Shown piece after piece: positions 25,768 to 32,764 of a stretch of DNA of 64,000 nucleotides; the stretch's first letter is position 1, and every line of letters begins with the position of its first letter. Position numbers and translations under genes: made by a program. The stretch covers positions 80,195-144,194 of the forward strand of contig PXQV01000017.1 in NCBI GenBank assembly GCA_003021175.1, in the 5' to 3' direction. Below the pieces are notes generated by a model. That model did no database searches. It saw only the letters and a list, made by a program, of their open reading frames with translations, and was not told where the DNA came from. The DNA is from Halobacteriales archaeon QH_7_66_36 (lineage in GTDB: Archaea > Halobacteriota > Halobacteria > Halobacteriales > Haloarculaceae).

Positions 25768-26435
25768 GTCGTCTCGCTCCAGCCGTTCTCCTTGGCGCGC
25801 TCGTAGGCCGCGTGCAGTCGGTCGTACAGCCGACGGCCGAGCGACGACTCGATGGCCGCGTCGGCGGTGGCGAAGAACTCGTCCAAGTCGTCGTAGGCGG
25901 CGAAGGACTCCGGCGTCCCCGCCGCCGGGTCGTATCGGTCGGCCCGCTCGTAGGCCAGCGCCTGCACGAGCATCTCCACCTTGTCGAGGTCGTGGACCAG
26001 TCGGGCCTCGGGCGTCTCGCAGGCCTCGTACTCGCGGAACAGCGCCGACAGGTCGACATCGGAGTCGGGGAGCGCGTCGGCGTCGAGTGCCGCCGCGAAC
26101 TCGGCCATCGCCTCGGCCTCGCTGGCGTGCTGTTCGTCGTCGGGGGGCGTCTCCGCGTCCGGGTCGGCGCGGGTCGGCACGTCGCCCGTCTTCGCCTCCC
26201 CGAGGTCGTGGACGGTCGCCAGCGCGAGCGCGCGCTCGCGGTCGGCGGATTCGTCGAAGGCGTCCGCGTACAGCAGCGTCAGGAGGGTCACGCCCCACGA
26301 GTGGGCCGCGACCGACTCCGGGTCGGCGACGCCGCGCAGCACCCACCCGGTCCGGGCCTCGTCCTTCAGCGCGAGGGCTTCGACGAGGCCGTCGAACGGG
26401 TCGGTCGCCGCATCGTCTGCTTCGTCGTCAGTCAC
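25764..26435 (-). CDS. HD-domain phosphohydrolase (YfbR/HDDC2-like)
   Basis: 223 residues. HD metal site: VAAHSWGVTLL (first His), TVHDLGEAKTGD (His-Asp) and VHDLDKVEMLVQALAYE (last Asp). This layout fits 5'-deoxynucleotidases of the YfbR/HDDC2 type, which remove phosphate from dNMPs. The gene overlaps the upstream phosphoribosyltransferase by 8 bp and the AEC remnant by 4. Confidence 0.85.
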   Translation of the reverse strand: MTDDEADDAATDPFDGLVEALALKDEARTGWVLRGVADPESVAAHSWGVTLLTLLYADAFDESADRERALALATVHDLGEAKTGDVPTRADPDAETPPDDEQHASEAEAMAEFAAALDADALPDSDVDLSALFREYEACETPEARLVHDLDKVEMLVQALAYERADRYDPAAGTPESFAAYDDLDEFFATADAAIESSLGRRLYDRLHAAYERAKENGWSETT

Positions 26436-27132
26436 CGTCGTCCGGGGAGAGCGTCCAGCCGTTCGCCGTCGCCCTGACGATGTCTCGCCGCTCCATCTCC
26501 GTGAGCACCTCGTCGAGACGGCCGGGTTGGGCGATTTCCATCTCGATGCGGTCGATGCCGTGGTGGGTCGCGAGCGCCTGCCGGATCGCCTCCTCGTCGA
26601 ACGCCGTCTCGTCGGCCCGGTCCATCGCCCCCTCCACGAGGTCGATCATGTCCTCGATGAAGTTCCACGGGTAGACGACCCACGTCCACTCGTCGAGCTT
26701 CTCGCCGACGAAGTCCGGGTCGAACTCGCTCGTGTCGAGCAGCTGGAGCGTCCCCGTCCGCACCTCGTTCGCGTCGCGGCTGGTGACGTACTCGTGGGCG
26801 CGGCTGATCGACCCACCGGTGTCCGCGATATCGTCGACGATCAGCACGTCCTTCCCCTCGACGCTCCCCTCCGGCATCGGATAGCGGACGGTCGGGTCGC
26901 CCGTCTTCTCCGCGGCTCCGACGTAGTGTTCCATCTTCAGGCTCGTCAGGTCGTCTAATCCGAGGAAGTCACAGAGACAGCGCCCGGCGAACCAGCCGCC
27001 GCGCGCCAGCGCCACCACCACGTCCGGCTCGAAGTCGGCCGCCTTCACCTGCTCGGACACCGCACGACACAGATCGTAGATGTACTCCCAGTTCGTCACC
27101 GTACAGTCGAAGTCGCCGGGAAGGTCGCTCAT
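26428..27132 (-). CDS. Phosphoribosyltransferase
   Basis: 234 residues. PRTase type I domain with ALARGGWFAGR and the PRPP loop VLIVDDIADTGGS (~95-107), then WTWVVYPWNFIEDM, the family's hydrophobic hood. A C-terminal domain of ~75 residues looks like a winged helix (HHGIDRIEMEIAQPGRLDEV). Archaeal homologues are called hypoxanthine/xanthine-type or just PRTase; base specificity is not visible. First gene of the PRTase-HD-AEC remnant-MTAP group. Confidence 0.9.
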   Translation of the reverse strand: MSDLPGDFDCTVTNWEYIYDLCRAVSEQVKAADFEPDVVVALARGGWFAGRCLCDFLGLDDLTSLKMEHYVGAAEKTGDPTVRYPMPEGSVEGKDVLIVDDIADTGGSISRAHEYVTSRDANEVRTGTLQLLDTSEFDPDFVGEKLDEWTWVVYPWNFIEDMIDLVEGAMDRADETAFDEEAIRQALATHHGIDRIEMEIAQPGRLDEVLTEMERRDIVRATANGWTLSPDDGD

Positions 27133-27194
27133 GCCCGGTCGTCCGTTCCGGTCCCTGTTAAAGGGTGTCAGTTCCGGTCCCGGCCGACGACGGC

Positions 27195-28913
27195 CTACTC
27201 GTTGAGCTCCGCGACGGCCGTCGGCTGCGCTCGTCTCTCTTCGGGCGTCGGGAGGCGGACGACGACGGCCGCGCCGCAGTCCGGATCGATGAGTAGCTCC
27301 CCGCCGGTGTCGGTGACCATCATGTTGACGAGTCGGAGGCCGAGCCCCTGCCCGTGGGAGAGTTGGGTCTCGGTGCCGGTTCGGAGAACCTCCTTTTCAA
27401 TCTCCGGAAGCCCGTCCCCCTCGTCGATCACCTCGATGGCGATCTCGTCCCCGGAGCGGCGCGACCTGAAGATCACCTCGGAGCCGGCGTACTCCAGCGC
27501 GTTCTCTCCGAGTTCGTGTAGCACCGCTTCAAGATGCGTCGTCGCCAGCACGGTCGGCTCGTCTGGCATCTCGACCCTGACGGCGGCGTCGGGGTACTCC
27601 TCGCGGAGCGTCGCGGCGACCGAGGCCGCAATGTCGGCGACATCGACCGGTCGTGGCGTCGTTTCCTCCGAGATGACCTCTTCGAGTTCGCGGGCTTTCT
27701 TGCCGAGTTCGACGAGACCGTCGGCCGATCTAACGACGCGTTCGGCGATGTCCGACCTCTCACCGTCCAGCCGTTCCGACAGCCGGCGGGCGTTCCCCCG
27801 GACCACCGTCAGGTCGTTGCGAAGGTTGTGTCTGAGCACGCGGTTCACGACGGAGAAGGCTCGCTCGCGGCGCTTTCGCCCGGTTACGTCCATCTGGAAG
27901 CCGACGAAGTGTGTCACCGTCCCCGTGTCGTCGGGAACCGGCGCGACGGTCACCTCGTTCCAGAACGGCGTGCCGTCCGCGCGGTAGTTCAACAGCTCGA
28001 CCGTCGTCGGCTCACGCTCCTCGATGGCGCGGCGCAGCTCCGCGACCCGTTCCGGATCCGTCTCGGGACCCTGCAGGAACCGGCAGTTGCGCCCGAGCAC
28101 GTCCGCGCGGTCGTAGCCCGTCTGATCGAGAAACGCGTCGTTGACGTACTCGAGCGGACGGTCACCGTCCGCCTCGGCGATAGTGATACCGACGCTCGCC
28201 TCCGCGAGCGCACGGTTCTTGACGCGCAGCTCCTCGGTGCGCTCCTCGCGTTCGGTGATGTCGCGCACCGTTCCGAGCACGCGCTGCTCGCCGTCGATCA
28301 TCGCGGGTTTGAGGCTCACCTCGACCCAGCGGCGCGTACCATCCGGTCGGACGATGCGCCAGTCGAACGTCGTTCCGTCCGTTTCGATGGCCTCGTCGAT
28401 CTTCGCCTCGGCGGTGGCCTGATCGTACCCTTCGTCGGTGGCGGAGAAGCCACCGACACCCAGCTCTCCCAGCTCCTCGGTAGCGTAGCCGTAGACCTCT
28501 TGGGCGCGCGGGTTCGCGTCCAGTATCTCGCCGGTGTCGGCGTCGTGGAGGACAATGGGTTCGTTGACCCGCTCGAATATCTCCCGGTAGCTCTGCTGGT
28601 TCTTCTCGCGGCGGCGCTGCTCGGCGACTCGACGCCAGTCGTACCACGTAACGAGACACCCGATGGAAAGTATGGCCGCGACGGTCGTCAACCCGTCGAA
28701 GAACGGCTCCGAGCCGCCAACCAGCGGCGGGACCACTTCGGTCCACACGAGTTCGATGAGAGCGACCACGGCGAACAGCGCGAGCCCTCCCTGCACCACC
28801 GAAGTGAGGTACGCCGCCGGAGCGACGAGCGCCACCGCCGTCGTCGCGACGACGAGTCCACCGCCGAGCAGACACAGAACTCTCGACAGAACGGGAGGTT
28901 GCGGAAGACGCAT
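27195..28913 (-). CDS. LOV-domain blue-light sensor histidine kinase
   Basis: 572 residues from ATG at 28913 (MRLPQPPVLSRVL); a longer frame to 29042 crosses the divergent promoter. Two or three membrane helices within ~10-90, a PAS domain at ~109-221, then a LOV-type PAS (~235-345) with GRNCRFLQ. The Cys at residue 277 (bases 28083-28085) is the residue that forms the flavin adduct in LOV proteins, and NYRADGTPFWN and GFQMDVT complete the consensus. Then HisKA with RVLRHNLRND (His 362) and HATPase with HELGENALEY, DEGDGLP and GQGLGL. No response regulator gene is adjacent. Confidence 0.9.
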   Translation of the reverse strand: MRLPQPPVLSRVLCLLGGGLVVATTAVALVAPAAYLTSVVQGGLALFAVVALIELVWTEVVPPLVGGSEPFFDGLTTVAAILSIGCLVTWYDWRRVAEQRRREKNQQSYREIFERVNEPIVLHDADTGEILDANPRAQEVYGYATEELGELGVGGFSATDEGYDQATAEAKIDEAIETDGTTFDWRIVRPDGTRRWVEVSLKPAMIDGEQRVLGTVRDITEREERTEELRVKNRALAEASVGITIAEADGDRPLEYVNDAFLDQTGYDRADVLGRNCRFLQGPETDPERVAELRRAIEEREPTTVELLNYRADGTPFWNEVTVAPVPDDTGTVTHFVGFQMDVTGRKRRERAFSVVNRVLRHNLRNDLTVVRGNARRLSERLDGERSDIAERVVRSADGLVELGKKARELEEVISEETTPRPVDVADIAASVAATLREEYPDAAVRVEMPDEPTVLATTHLEAVLHELGENALEYAGSEVIFRSRRSGDEIAIEVIDEGDGLPEIEKEVLRTGTETQLSHGQGLGLRLVNMMVTDTGGELLIDPDCGAAVVVRLPTPEERRAQPTAVAELNE

Positions 28914-28935
28914 TGGTTTAATAACGGATTCGTAA

Positions 28936-28942
28936 CTTAAAA
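28936..28942 (-). promoter_or_regulatory. TATA box of the LOV kinase
   Basis: Minus-strand TTTTAAG, 23-29 bp before the ATG at 28913, fits a leaderless haloarchaeal transcript. Confidence 0.5.
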
Positions 28943-29034
28943 TCCGTCTGGCCGAATCGAACACTGTCGTACGTCCACTTTTCTCCGTGTCATCGCCCAC
29001 GACTGTTTTGTGGCCGCGACCCGTCAGGACGGGC

Positions 29035-29502
29035 ATGGACATCGACGCGCTGGATCACGAGCGGTACATGGAGCGTGCGCTGACGCTGGCTCGCGAGGCG
29101 GGCGACCGGGGCGACGAACCGTTCGGCTCCCTGCTCGTTCACGACGGCGAGGTCATCATGGAAGAACAGAACGGCGTCAACACGGCAGACGACATCCGGC
29201 GGCATCCGGAGTTGACGCTCGCCCGGCGGGCGGCGAGCGAACTCGACGCCGACACCCGCCGCGAGACGGTGATGTACACGAGCACGGAGCCGTGTGCGAT
29301 GTGTTCCGGCGGCATCTACATCGCCTCACTCGGCGGGATCGTCTACTCGGTGTCGGCCGCGACGGCCGCCGACCTCACGGGCGGGGGAGCGGTCGTTCCG
29401 TCGGCAGAGATCCTCGGCCGTGGCGACCGAGAGGTTCCAGTCCACGGGCCGGTGCTGGAGACCGCAGGGAAGGACGTCCATCGCGAGTGCTGGCCGTACT
29501 GA
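29035..29502 (+). CDS. Zinc-dependent nucleoside deaminase
   Basis: 155 residues from ATG at 29035. Cytidine/guanine deaminase fold with RRHPELTLARRA (zinc His and catalytic Glu as H-P-E instead of the more usual H-A-E) and STEPCAMCSGGI (P-C-x-x-C zinc pair). This is the tRNA-adenosine/guanine/cytosine deaminase superfamily; haloarchaeal members with this context are annotated nucleoside deaminase. Divergent from the LOV kinase with a 121-bp gap, and 54 bp before phzF-like. Confidence 0.88.
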   Translation: MDIDALDHERYMERALTLAREAGDRGDEPFGSLLVHDGEVIMEEQNGVNTADDIRRHPELTLARRAASELDADTRRETVMYTSTEPCAMCSGGIYIASLGGIVYSVSAATAADLTGGGAVVPSAEILGRGDREVPVHGPVLETAGKDVHRECWPY

Positions 29503-29556
29503 GTCGACAGCCACCGCCGGCGACACCCTTTCGGCCCCCGTCGTCGTGACATCGGC

Positions 29557-30465
29557 ATGGACGAACGCCGCGCGCTGTTGGTGGACGCCTTCGCCGACGA
29601 ACCGCTCGCTGGCAACGCCGCCGGGGTCGTGCCCGACGCCGTGGGCCTCTCAGATGGGCAGATGCAGGCGGTCGCCCGGGAGCTGAACGCCTCCGAGACG
29701 GCGTTTCTCCGGCAGAGCGAGACGGCCGACCGGCGGATCCGCTACTTTACCCCCACGCAGGAGGTGGACCTGTGCGGCCACGCGACGATAGCCAGCCACG
29801 CGCTGCTCGCCGCCGAGGAACTTGCCGACGGGACGTACACGCTGGAGACGAACGCAGGCACGCTCGACATCGAACTCGACGGCGAGGCGGTGTGGATGAC
29901 GCAGAACCCGCCTGAGATACGCGAGGTCGACCCCGGCTACGATGCGGTCGCCGACGCACTCGGCGTCCGCGAGTCGGCGCTGACGGGACTGCGCGACGAC
30001 CTGCCGCTGGCGCGGGCGTCGACGGGCCTGCCGTTCCTAATGGTGCCAGCGGAGTATCTCTCGGACCTGAGCAAGATGGATCCCGACATGGAGGCCATCG
30101 AAGCGCTCGCCGACGACCACGACTGCACGGGGGTGTACGTCTTCACGTTCGACACGCTGGCGAGCGAGTCGACGCTCCACGCGCGGATGTTCGCGCCCGG
30201 CGCGGGCGTACCCGAGGACCCGGTGACGGGAACCGCCTCGGGCGCCTGCGGGGCGTATCTCGACCGGTTCGGCGCGCTCGACCCCACGCCGCCGGAGATG
30301 ATATTCGAACAGGGCCACTTCCTCGACCGCGACGGTCGCGTCCGCGTCGAGGCGAGCGACGCGACGACGCGCGGTGCGGTGCGCGTCGGTGGTACGGCGA
30401 CGGTCGCGCTAGACGGCGAACTCCGCGTGCCCGAACCCGACGACGACGGGATCATCCAAGCCTGA
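29557..30465 (+). CDS. PhzF-family isomerase/epimerase
   Basis: 302 residues. PhzF hallmarks: VDAFADEPLAGNAAGVV at the start, LNASETAFLRQ with the catalytic Glu, EVDLCGHATIASHALL (G-H-A-T) and FAPGAGVPEDPVTGTASGAC in the second half. Diaminopimelate-epimerase-like two-lobed fold. The substrate of most archaeal members is unknown; phenazine production is not implied. Likely co-transcribed with the deaminase. Confidence 0.92.
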   Translation: MDERRALLVDAFADEPLAGNAAGVVPDAVGLSDGQMQAVARELNASETAFLRQSETADRRIRYFTPTQEVDLCGHATIASHALLAAEELADGTYTLETNAGTLDIELDGEAVWMTQNPPEIREVDPGYDAVADALGVRESALTGLRDDLPLARASTGLPFLMVPAEYLSDLSKMDPDMEAIEALADDHDCTGVYVFTFDTLASESTLHARMFAPGAGVPEDPVTGTASGACGAYLDRFGALDPTPPEMIFEQGHFLDRDGRVRVEASDATTRGAVRVGGTATVALDGELRVPEPDDDGIIQA

Positions 30466-30873
30466 CTGCGTCACTACGGGTAGGGTTCACTCTCGGCCGC
30501 CTGTCCCCGCGTCCCGACTCCGATTCGGTGCTATCTCTCGCCGGTGAAGTCCTGCAATCGACTGGCGTCGTCTGTGAGGTCTCGCCGGTCGCCCGAGGAC
30601 GGCACACCGCGGGGCACTGTTGCGCCCTGACCGAAACCGGTGGTGGCACCGACAGGAAAGGGAGGGAGTGACCCGATCCCTCCCGAAACGGACGGATATT
30701 TTCACACACAGCAGGAAAATTATAAGTGAGTGCGCTCGTTATTGTCAGCGACAGGCCGAAGCGAAAGGCCACGTGTACCCCCCAACACACCCCCCACGTA
30801 GATCAGAAACTGGGCACAGCGCCCAGTCGGTCGACACAGCATGCTAACCAACCCCCCAACTCGACCGCAGAGA
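30466..30873 (+). promoter_or_regulatory. Long upstream region and leader of the TFB gene
   Basis: 408 bp without a credible gene. A strong TATA, AAATTATAAG (30717-30726), lies ~150 bp before the chosen ATG (30874), implying a ~120-nt 5' leader with C-rich runs (CCCCCC near 30780 and 30790) that could pair with G-rich sequence. Long leaders are uncommon in haloarchaea. A second in-frame Met at 30841 would shorten it only slightly. Both strands have short open frames here with poor coding character. Confidence 0.4.
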
Positions 30874-31818
30874 ATGACCAGAATTTCACGGCGACAGGAA
30901 CAGTCGAAGCCACAGAGTACCGACATAGAGGAAAACGTCGATCCGGACAACCTCGTTCGCACGGCGAACGGCGAGCTGATGGACGAGGAGACCGGCCTCA
31001 TCGTCGAAGAGGCGCAGATCGACCGCGGGCCGGAGTGGCGCGCGTTCAGCCACCAAGAACAGCAGGAGAAGTCCCGCGTCGGCGCGCCCACCACGCGCAC
31101 GATGCACGACAAGGGACTGACGACGAACATCGACTGGCAGGACAAGGACGCCTCCGGCCGAGCCATCTCACAGGAGAAGCGGAGTCGGATGAAGCGGCTC
31201 CGCACGTGGCAGGAGCGCATCCGCACCCAAGAGAACGGCGAGCGGAACCTCCAGTTCGCGCTGAGCGAGATCGACCGCATGGCGAGCGCGCTCGGCGTCC
31301 CCCGCTCCGTGCGGGAAGTCGCGTCCGTCGTCTACCGACAGGCGCTGGACCGTGACCTCATCCGCGGCCGCTCCATCGAAGGCGTCGCGACCGCCGCGCT
31401 GCACGCGGCCTGCCGACAGGAGCACGTGCCGCGAAGCCTCGACGACATCGCGGCCGTCTCGCGGGTGACCCGTCGAGAGATCGGGCGGACCTACCGCTAC
31501 ATCTCACAGGAACTCGACCTCGAACTGGAGCCGGTCGACCCGAAGCAGTACATCCCGCAGATCGCCAGTGAACTGAGCGTGAACGACGAGATCCAACACG
31601 AAGCGGCGGAGATCGTCGACCGAACCACGGACCTCGGGCTCCACTCCGGCAAGTCGCCGTCCGGCTACGCGGCCGCGGCCATCTACGCCGCCTCCCGGAT
31701 CGTCGGCCCGAAGCTCACCCAGCGCGCGGTGGCGAAGGTGGCCGACGTGACCGTCGTCACCATCCGCAACCGGTATCAGGAGCAGATGGAGGCGCTCGAC
31801 GCCGAAATCGCGTACTGA
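30874..31818 (+). CDS. tfb: Transcription initiation factor TFB lacking its zinc ribbon
   Basis: 314 residues from ATG at 30874. The B-reader ([26 protein letters not shown]), B-linker (81-121) and two cyclin repeats (from [15 protein letters not shown]) are complete. The N-terminal ribbon is not: the four zinc cysteines found in other TFBs are replaced (the second pair by D37 and T40, the first by V22/D25), and the protein has a single Cys, in the core. The ribbon normally recruits RNA polymerase, so this paralogue may bind TATA/TBP yet load polymerase poorly or differently. Haloarchaea have many TFBs with specialised promoters. Confidence 0.93.
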   Translation: MTRISRRQEQSKPQSTDIEENVDPDNLVRTANGELMDEETGLIVEEAQIDRGPEWRAFSHQEQQEKSRVGAPTTRTMHDKGLTTNIDWQDKDASGRAISQEKRSRMKRLRTWQERIRTQENGERNLQFALSEIDRMASALGVPRSVREVASVVYRQALDRDLIRGRSIEGVATAALHAACRQEHVPRSLDDIAAVSRVTRREIGRTYRYISQELDLELEPVDPKQYIPQIASELSVNDEIQHEAAEIVDRTTDLGLHSGKSPSGYAAAAIYAASRIVGPKLTQRAVAKVADVTVVTIRNRYQEQMEALDAEIAY

Positions 31819-32084
31819 TCCCGTACCCGACGATCTTTCGTTGTGCGACGAGCGCGAACGGATAGTCAAGACTCCGTGATTATTCCCGACGGCGTCCCCT
31901 CGAGTTTGAGTACCAGATCGCGTCATCGGAGTACGTCCGCTCGACGAGTCAGGCGCGAGCGCCGTCCGAGTCGGAGCCTGCCGACACGTTCGACCGTTCC
32001 CGAGCCACACCGAAATGGGTGCTGTCTGCGCCGTCCCCGGTGAACTGGCTCGCTCGGCGGATGAGTTGCCGCGTCGAGTGGAAG
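31819..32084. other. Intergenic region, no feature seen
   Basis: 266 bp between the convergent TFB and wHTH regulator genes. Short open frames exist on both strands but have no start context or recognisable product. No repeat or RNA was recognised. Confidence 0.5.
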
Positions 32085-32633
32085 TCAATCAGTCGAGGCC
32101 GTTTCGAGGGTTCCGCGCTCGCTTAATTCGATGAGCGCGCGATTCACCAACTCGCGGAGAACGAACTCCTCGTAGTGTTGTGTCTCACAGTACTCGCAGG
32201 GCTGCATCTCGCGGGCGACCGCCTCGATTGCCTCGCCGTGTTCGGCGGATAACGTCTCGACGAGCGACGCCATCTCCTCGGTCGCGGTCGCCTGTGTCTC
32301 CGCGAGTTGTTCGTCGGCGTCGGCGGGCAGGTCGTACGAGAAGACGCGGGTGTTCGACCGGTAGTGTTTGCGTGTTCCGCCGCCAGCCTCTTCGAGTCGG
32401 GCGATCTCGACCATGCCGGCGTCGTTCAGGACGTTCACGTGATGACGGACGGTCGTCACAGCCCTCCCCTCGCCGCGTCGCGTCAACTCCTCGTGAATTG
32501 CCTCAACTGGCATCGCCTCCTCGGCGAGCATATCCAGGATCTTCGCCCGTACGTCGCTGTCCAGCACCTTCGCCCGCTCCGGGTCGGTCGTGACCACCTC
32601 GCGGATCGGCACGTCAGATTCGAGCAGCGTCAT
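32085..32633 (-). CDS. Winged-helix regulator, probably metal-responsive
   Basis: 182 residues from ATG at 32633. An ArsR-like winged helix (~20-95) is visible in LDSDVRAKILDMLAEEAMPV then GRAVTTVRHHVNVLNDAGMV. The middle is helical. A C-terminal MQPCEYCETQHYEEF with C-x-x-C plus His could bind a metal. It is divergent from a heavy-metal P-type ATPase with 131 bp between the starts, the usual arrangement of a metal sensor and its export pump. Metal identity unknown. Confidence 0.8.
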   Translation of the reverse strand: MTLLESDVPIREVVTTDPERAKVLDSDVRAKILDMLAEEAMPVEAIHEELTRRGEGRAVTTVRHHVNVLNDAGMVEIARLEEAGGGTRKHYRSNTRVFSYDLPADADEQLAETQATATEEMASLVETLSAEHGEAIEAVAREMQPCEYCETQHYEEFVLRELVNRALIELSERGTLETASTD

Positions 32634-32690
32634 GTTCCTGCGACGTTTACAGCCACAACGAGGGTAAGAGTAACGCCACGTATCTGATGT

Positions 32691-32739
32691 TGGTATGACA
32701 CGCCTGATACCACTATTACGTACGTCGTAATGGTTATTG
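32691..32739. promoter_or_regulatory. Divergent metal-pump promoter with two inverted repeats
   Basis: Two perfect inverted repeats: TGGTAT (32691-32696) with ATACCA (32707-32712), spacer 10; and ATTACG (32715-32720) with CGTAAT (32726-32731), spacer 5. The second sits directly before a TATA-like TTATTG (32734-32739), 26-31 bp from the ATPase ATG. Both are placed where a dimeric winged-helix regulator could control either gene. Regulator binding is inferred. Confidence 0.55.
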
Positions 32740-32764
32740 TGCCGGCGTAGCAAGCTGGACTGGG

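Noticed and set aside
30452..30790. 112-codon minus-strand frame before the TFB
   Set aside because: Crosses the TATA box, has poor codon bias and no similarity I know.
30726..31355. Plus-strand frame of 209 codons overlapping the TFB start
   Set aside because: Out of frame with the TFB, Arg/His-rich, no recognisable domain.
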